From positions 2,728,001-2,792,000 of the forward strand of contig NOKP01000003.1 in NCBI GenBank assembly GCA_002682825.1: DNA of 64,000 bases, given 5' to 3'. The notes under the pieces were generated by a model, which worked only from the letters and a program-made list of their open reading frames with translations, ran no database searches and was not told the origin of the DNA. Both the position numbers and the translations under genes were made by a program. Below, one piece after another: positions 58,147-64,000 of the stretch; within the stretch, counting starts at the first letter, position 1, and the number at the start of each line of letters is the position of its first letter. The stretch comes from Neonectria sp. B-13 (taxonomy: Eukaryota > Ascomycota > Sordariomycetes > Hypocreales > Nectriaceae).

Positions 58147-59398
58147 AGAGCCGGAGGCTGTCAAACGAACGGGATATAAGTCCAGAAACCCATCTCGCTT
58201 TGTGAAGAATCAGCAATCAACCCATGGACGCTTGATAAATGCTCGTCACGCAACGAAACGCACTGTCGGAATGGATACTAGGAGACCTAGAGCGCTTGGA
58301 GAATCATGGGGTGAGGCGACGAGGCCACAGGCGATGGACGTGGGAATTGTTTGAGCATCATTTCTGGAGGCAGGCCTGTATGGCTGGAGTAGGGCATACC
58401 TGGCGTTGTGTGGCAGGCTCTTCTAAGACATAATAACAGAGTCTTTTGGAAAGACCGGATCGTTTGTTCGATGGCTGCATCGTGTAGTTCAGGGTGGGCG
58501 AGGACCAAGATGCCCGTGCCTCGGCTTGCCGCACTTCGTACACCACGCTTTTCCCTTCGGCATACTCCTCCTGGATCGTGGTTTGCACTTTTATGCGACT
58601 CATGGCATTCGAACAATGCACTTTCTTCGAATGCCATGAGCCGCATGAAAATGCAATGTACGATGCGCTGTCAAAAGAGGCCAGGTCCAGGCCGAGCCAT
58701 GAGGGGGGTTGTCTTGCAGATCCACGATGTACGGCTACAAACTTGGGAATCTGCCGGTTGTTTTGTGAAAGTGTATTCTCCTTGCCAAGTTCTCTCCCAG
58801 ACCATGTTCTCTCTTTTCGCCCGGCCGCAGTGTGGATCTTGTGAGGGGCAGCAGTTGTTCGTTCCTAGCGTCGCGGTCGTTTCCTGATAGAGGATGGAGG
58901 CTAGTTGCAACAATGCAGATGGGACAATCTTTTACTAAACCAGAGGTACAGTACATGCGCAGTGGACACCGCCGACGTTACAATGATGTTCTATGGAATG
59001 ATGCTTCTTTTGACGGGATGGGGTCTTTCTAGCGCGTCAGCCAGAAGTTGCCTTATTACACGTTTGCGAACCATACATGCGAATCCCAACGAGCCGTTGT
59101 GGTATTTTGTAAATTCCCCGCTCACGAGGGGGACATGGTAGTTCGGGTATTCCTCCCCTCCTATTCCACCCCGCGCAGAGTGTATGTCACTTCAAGAGCC
59201 CGCCTGCATTGCCATGTCATCAACCGGTCAGCTGGCGTCCTCCGAGGTATCGAACGGCGGAAGACGATTCTGCACAAGGATCAAAGCGGCGGCTTAGAAG
59301 GGTCGACGTAGCTGCAACGGGGCCGTGTCCACGTGTCCGCAAAGGGAGGGCCTCGGTTTCCCGGTGGGTTGTGTTGTTTCGATGGCATCATCCAGATA
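58147..59398. other. convergent 3' flanks of RVS167 and F-box gene
   Basis: 1.25 kb, no gene supported. Contains a strong hairpin at 58588-58651 (separate entry). Confidence 0.5.
58588..58651. repeat. inverted repeat / long hairpin
   Basis: Left arm 58589-58613 (ending CATGGCATTCGAA) and right arm 58626-58650 (beginning TTCGAATGCCATG) pair over 25 bp with two mismatches, around a 12-nt loop. After one bulged base the pairing continues for about five more bases and then ACGAT/ATCGT, so the whole structure may span about 58572-58668. Confidence 0.85.
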
Positions 59399-61442
59399 TC
59401 AGTAAGACATGTCGAAACCGCATGGAGAAGCTTCGCTTTTGGGCATCCTCAGGTAAAGAGCCCGACAGGTCTTGGCCCAGGGTGTGTCGGTTGTTTGTGT
59501 TGCATTGGCCGCCTCGTTCTCAGAAGGATTCTCGGGATAGTCGGTATCTGAAGGATCCACGGCCGAGGATACGCAAACTTGGCTATGAGTGGGCACGGAA
59601 CCCGCCGAGATTTCTAATAGAATGCTAGCACGGTCTGCTGCAGCGTGGGATCCATCGGGCGTCGGGATGCTGGCGGCATCTGCACCTGCAGACTCGAGTC
59701 GTAGCTTTGGGAACGCTGGGAGATGTATGGCGGCATCGAACGAGATGAGCACCAGCGGCCTGGGCCGGCCCTGAGCAGCGTGCCCCGGGGCGTAGATCAG
59801 CGAGCGGTCGTCCATGGCCCAGTCGATCTCGCCCAGCGGGATCTGGGGATAGAGGATGTTGTGGAGCTGGGCTAGTCTGGGGTTAGGTGGTGAATTTTGA
59901 TCCGGTGGCCAGAAGGTGACCTCGTGATGCGTCTCCGGCTTCGAAGCGTTTGACTGCGTCTTTGGTGATTGGCCGGGCTCCGGTTCCCTTGCATTTCCAT
60001 GGGTCGTTTCCAGCTTTGGTCGCACGCGGAGTCGCAGCCGCTGGGACTCGTCGATAAGGTCGATGAAGGTATCGCAGGAGGAGTTGTAACACCGGACGAA
60101 GCACTCCCCTATCGTGAACATGGTCCCCATGGCTCCGTTGTCGCCCACGTGGACGTTCTCCGGGGGCCGCGTTTCAACGTGCGTCTCGCTGTCCCAGGCG
60201 TTGGGCCCTTGGCCCTCGTCATCCGACGACGGTTCCTGTATCGGGAGGGTATCCCTGAGGATGTCGGACAGCGGGTGGCGGGTCGGGCTGCAGTCCTCGT
60301 CCACGCTGAAACGAAGCTCCTTTTTGTAGCAGCTGCGCTGGCTCTGGGCGTTGGTCGGAAGCCACTCGCGCCGGGACTCGACGATGAAGAGCTTCCCCGA
60401 GCCGTTGTCCTTTGTCAACTGCAGCGAGTCCCAACGCTGATCAACCGGGCCCTCGGCCGCATGTCGCCGCCAGAGATTCCGCATCGGCGGCGACTCGCAG
60501 CTCTCGCGGGTGGCCTCGCTCAGGGGGAAGCGCACGACGTGATAGTACGAGTTCCATTTCCCGTGCTCCGGCTGCAGCTTGTTCTTGTTGGACAGGCAGT
60601 AGAAGTGGTCGTCGAAGATCTCGAAGCAGATGTTCTGACCCAGGTTGGACCCCGCAACGTTCCACAGGACCAGGTCCGAGGCTGCCCATTTGAGGGTTCG
60701 TAGATCAAGCCGCTGCAGAACCCACCGCTTGAAGCCGTCGAATCCGGGATGGGATTTCGTGCCGTAGACGAGATAACCCCCGTTATTTCGCACAAACAGC
60801 CTTTGCGTGGAATACAGGCGACTGAGAGCGAGGAGTTTCACGTCTTTGATGCGCAAGACGACCAGCCAGCTCTCTGTAGCACCGTCGCAGTCCTTGTGAC
60901 TGTACAAGCACGAGATGATGCTGTCGGAGTAGTGCACGGGGCGGAAGGTGTACAGACTCGACCACTGGAACCCAGGAAGCGCAGAGTGTAGCATCCATGG
61001 AATTTTCACAACCAGCTCTTCCGTGGCGGACCGGTGAACGTCGAGAACATGCAGGTTCTCGCGGTCAACGGCATAGCAGAGGACTCCATTGGTGTAGACG
61101 AAGGTCTCGGCCATGGCCACCACCGCGACCAAGTAGGGCTCGGCACCCCGAACCGCATTCCGCCTTTTGGCCAGCCTCCTGAGGGCCCTCGCGTAAGCGC
61201 GGGAGGTCTGCGCCTCGACGGCCTCGGCTGAGAAGTTTAGCGTCTGTAGAACCGCCGTCAGCGAGGCCATCAGCTAAGAGCGAGGGGCGCAAGCTCACCT
61301 GGAGGGCCTTGCGACATATGGTCTCGTTGCGCAGGATATAGCGGAGGTTGTGGCAGGTCTGGCCAAAGCTGAACAGGTGGTCAATGTGAAGCCGCTCGCA
61401 GATGAGAGAGACGATCTCGATGGGGAGTTTGAGGAGGCTCAT
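59399..61442 (-). CDS. F-box protein
   Basis: Two exons, 61442-61299 and 61243-59399, split by a 55-nt intron, give 662 residues. The first exon is nearly the whole F-box (MSLLKLPIEIVSLICERLHI, then LFSFGQTCHNLRYILRNETICRKALQ), the Skp1-binding module of SCF ubiquitin ligases. The rest has no recognised repeat but alternates beta-rich stretches (LVAVVAMAETFVYTNGVLCYAV, WSSLYTFRPVHYSDSIISCLYS), as in beta-propeller substrate domains of fungal F-box proteins. The splice was fixed by size: an earlier in-frame AG would leave an intron of only 25 nt. An ATG at 61270 inside the intron explains the longer unspliced frame. Substrate unknown. Confidence 0.88.
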
Positions 61443-63514
61443 GGTTATTGGAATGGCGCCCCGAAGACTCTGGCGGCGCCGTGCAAGGCCGTCCTAGGAC
61501 GAAGTGACGACGGCAAGGCATAAGTTGCAGCTCTGGAGGAGAAGGGCGAGAGCTGGCTGAGGGAGGCCGGAGATGCTATTATAATGGGCGAGGATGAAGT
61601 GATGGGGTGATTATGAGAGGCCCAGAGCCGCCAATTCACATCCGCTCCTGACGCTTGAGCGCAGCCTCGTGTAGGTCGACAGGGACGTTGTGCAAGGGTA
61701 AGTAGAACTTGAGAGGCGTGTCCGCCGAGGTCTGGACGCAAAAAGGCGGACACCGAAAAGGCTCGAGGGCGAGCAGAGCCTCACGACCATTGCGAGCGCA
61801 TGAAACAGGTCTCGGGCCGCATCGAGCGCGTAGTCGAGGCTATCGACTACCTGTGTCACCCGGGCGCCCGTACGACGCCCGCAAGTGCCATTCATCATAC
61901 CTCTCCGCTCCCATGAGGTCAGGCTGTGGGTTTTCTCGGGGAGGAAGGTTCTGGAGCGTCAAGCGAGGAAAAGCCTTACGTCCACGATGCATCGTGAGAG
62001 AGGGGAAGCGCGTAGGGAACAGCGCATAGGTCGAGGATGATCCCGGGGTTCAGCGCATTGCCAATGAAGGGCGGACGGGGAAACGTCTTGGAACTGGAAC
62101 GCACATACCCATGTACATGGTACGGCCGCTAATGCAGCTACACATACACAAGGTACAAGTTGATCAATTTGGAACAATGCACATCCGCCGAGCTGCCTCG
62201 CCGTCGGCTCCCCTTCCGTCTGAGAGGTCATTGTCCACCAGAGACTGGCCACAGTGAAAGCCGATGTTGCGGCAGTGCGAACCCCCTCCCACATTAACGA
62301 GCCAATGAGCAAACACGAGCATGCGGCTCTGTCTTAACCCCGTTACTGATTTGTTGCCAACCACGGTTTGAGGCTCTTTGAGGTACCTCACATCTGCGGC
62401 TCTGAGCCTGTCCTGATATGCCCGACCGAACTGGTAAAGCCCAGCAGAATTCTTCTCTCACCTGATATCTCCATGATGATCCGAAGGGCTCAGCTCGCGC
62501 TCAGCCAATACAGGTCCATCTGCCTGGCCGTCCGCTCTTATTGGATGCCCACATTGTTGCTCTGCCGTTAATGATGCATACCCATGCAAGCTGTGACACT
62601 AAACACGAGCAATAGAGACGTAACCAGCCAACCTGCATTATCCATGCATATCGCTCAATTTCGAGTGCTCCTAGCGATGCTGAAAGAGCCTCACACACCG
62701 TATGTTGGCGTCACAGTTGCGCCTACGAATGAATACTGGGGTGTGATTGACGAAGCGGCTAGCATGGACATGGGTAGTAGCAGACACCACATTCCTAGGG
62801 GCACCATCCAACTCCCCGATGAAGAATGAGGCTCAACTGCAAATTTACTTTTCGTTGGCCGGCAGCCTCGGCTCCCTCTTGAGCACAGACTTCCCCGTGG
62901 CTCCATTCCCGGCTCGTGTTTCCCCGTTCGGTGTTTGCTGCTCTCACACCGAGCACTACACCCACACGTCTTCGCAGAGCCGCCTCATCACAACCCACAC
63001 TGCTCAGGGGGGTAGTCAGATTTCGCGACTTTGACGAGGGGTGGGGAAACTCTTGCATTTCGTGGCGCAAGTTTGTCTTCACCGAGTTGATCTCGCGTCT
63101 TTAATAACCCACCAGTACCTGATATACTCTATTGTCCATAACATTCGCTCGTCACTTCTCTTAAACACAAGTCATAACAGTAATAATAATTTCAGTTTTA
63201 GTTAGTGTTGCTTATGGTAGTGTTTAAGTCAATACTAAATTTCAGCGCAGGGCAGTATTTATACTCTCATCCCTGCGTAGCTATAGGGTCTTTAAGTAAG
63301 GATTAGAGAGGAGGAAACCTTCCTCCAATTTACCGTGGTAACTGAAGTGAATGTTGGGATGCGGGAGTGCATGCCAAGGTATTCACTTATACTTAGTACA
63401 CACCACCTTTCTGTTAATCCCTGCTGATGACAGCCGGATGGCCTCCTGCACATGACTCGGCTCGTATGTGACGCTATGCCAGGTACACTGTCAGTCCAAC
63501 GCATGCCCAATCAC
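61443..63514. other. intergenic
   Basis: 2.1 kb with no supported gene; F-box promoter on the left, reductase 3' flank on the right, with AT-rich sequence near 63140-63260. Confidence 0.5.
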
Positions 63515-64000
63515 CTAGATCTCAATAGCAATCCGCCCAACGCCACGGCTGACACAAGGCAGCATGGCCGTTTCCATCTCTTCCGGGAGCAGAGCCGCAC
63601 CCCGGTGGTCAACAGAGCCGCTCTTGAGTGTTGTCTTGCAGGTCCCGCAGTTGCCCACCTCGCAGCTTGAAGGGACTTCCCCAAACTCCCTTCGAAGCAC
63701 CTCCAGGAGACTCTCCTCCTCTCCTATCTTGACCACCTTGCCGCCTCTGTTGACAACCTCGGCCTCAAATGGCTGGCCCGAGACGTCAGCTGCAAACGCC
63801 TCGAAGTGAACCTCGCCGAGGGGGATGCAGCTTTCCTGGACGGCTTCCTTGGCAGCCTCCATCATTCTGCTGGGTCCACAGACGTAAAGATGGCTGTTCC
63901 AGGGTAACGTCTTGACGATGTTCTTGATGTCCATCCTCTCGCCCTTGGTCTTGTCGTACATGGTGATATTCTCGCCCATGAGCTCCAAGCGATCTCGAAA
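63515..64000 (-). CDS. flavin/[2Fe-2S] reductase, C-terminal part (cut by window edge)
   Basis: The frame is open to the end of the window, so the N-terminus lies outside. Seen: the end of an NAD-binding domain (HLYVCGPSRMMEAAKEAVQ) and a plant-type ferredoxin domain at the C-terminus with CEVGNCGTCKT...LPC (Cx4Cx2C...C), the ligand spacing of [2Fe-2S] clusters. The order flavin/NAD domain then ferredoxin at the C-terminus is that of the phthalate dioxygenase reductase family; in fungi such modules are also fused to MOSC domains, which cannot be checked here. At least 161 residues are visible. Confidence 0.85.
   Translation of the reverse strand, partial: FRDRLELMGENITMYDKTKGERMDIKNIVKTLPWNSHLYVCGPSRMMEAAKEAVQESCIPLGEVHFEAFAADVSGQPFEAEVVNRGGKVVKIGEEESLLEVLRREFGEVPSSCEVGNCGTCKTTLKSGSVDHRGAALLPEEMETAMLPCVSRGVGRIAIEI

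Noticed and set aside
61244..61298. In-frame ATG at 61270 as the F-box gene start
   Set aside because: It lies inside the intron; using it would lose the F-box, and the upstream exon keeps frame.

Overview
The window is nuclear DNA from a filamentous ascomycete. The protein families point to a Sordariomycete, most likely Hypocreales; the species cannot be named from sequence alone. Supporting this are short introns (about 47-100 nt) with GTRNGT donors and CTRAC-type branch points, pyrimidine-rich leaders, a FluG protein, a group VI (Sln1-type) hybrid histidine kinase, and a CsbD-like cruciform-DNA-binding protein. Exon joins were worked out by hand; every spliced model listed keeps frame from start to stop.

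Layout. 0.5-4.4 kb: GET3 ATPase (-), 5-hydroxyisourate hydrolase (+), and a small basic orphan protein (-). 4.4-7.6 kb: gene-free, ending in an intronless tRNA-Ser(AGA). 8.4-14.4 kb: the flippase chaperone CDC50 (+) and FACT subunit SPT16 (-), convergent. 15.4-17.3 kb: a carboxymuconolactone-decarboxylase-family protein (+) and a membrane/coiled-coil orphan (-). 18.5-20.5 kb: BUD32 kinase (+) and a glutamate-cysteine ligase regulatory-subunit-like protein (-), convergent. 21.7-25.6 kb: AP-1 sigma adaptin with two competing last exons, then MAF1 (both +). 27.3-30.8 kb: SLN1-type osmosensor (-). 33.7-38.7 kb: FluG (-) and an MFS transporter with a GC-AG intron (-). 38.7-45.8 kb: gene-poor, with one possible small Cys-rich gene. 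45.8-49.7 kb: a 1298-residue serine-rich protein (+) with histone-H2A-like segments and repeated short motifs. 50.7-55.4 kb: a signal-peptide/membrane glycoprotein (+), the CsbD-like protein (-) and the cysteine desulfurase NFS1 (-). 56.6-61.4 kb: BAR-SH3 protein RVS167 (+) and an F-box protein (-). 63.5-64 kb: the C-terminus of a [2Fe-2S] flavin reductase (-), cut by the window edge.

Most genes are single-copy housekeeping functions: tail-anchored protein insertion, nucleosome handling, lipid flipping, tRNA modification, Pol III control, vesicle coats, Fe-S supply and osmosensing. They do not form one pathway or a biosynthetic cluster. I found no intact transposon, CRISPR array or virus-derived gene. 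The most unusual observations are the alternative C-terminal exons of AP-1 sigma, the H2A-like segments and linear-motif repeats of the 1298-residue protein, a near-perfect 25-bp-arm hairpin downstream of RVS167, dispersed GTACGAAGTAC palindromes, and a TGCAC array with ten-base phasing.
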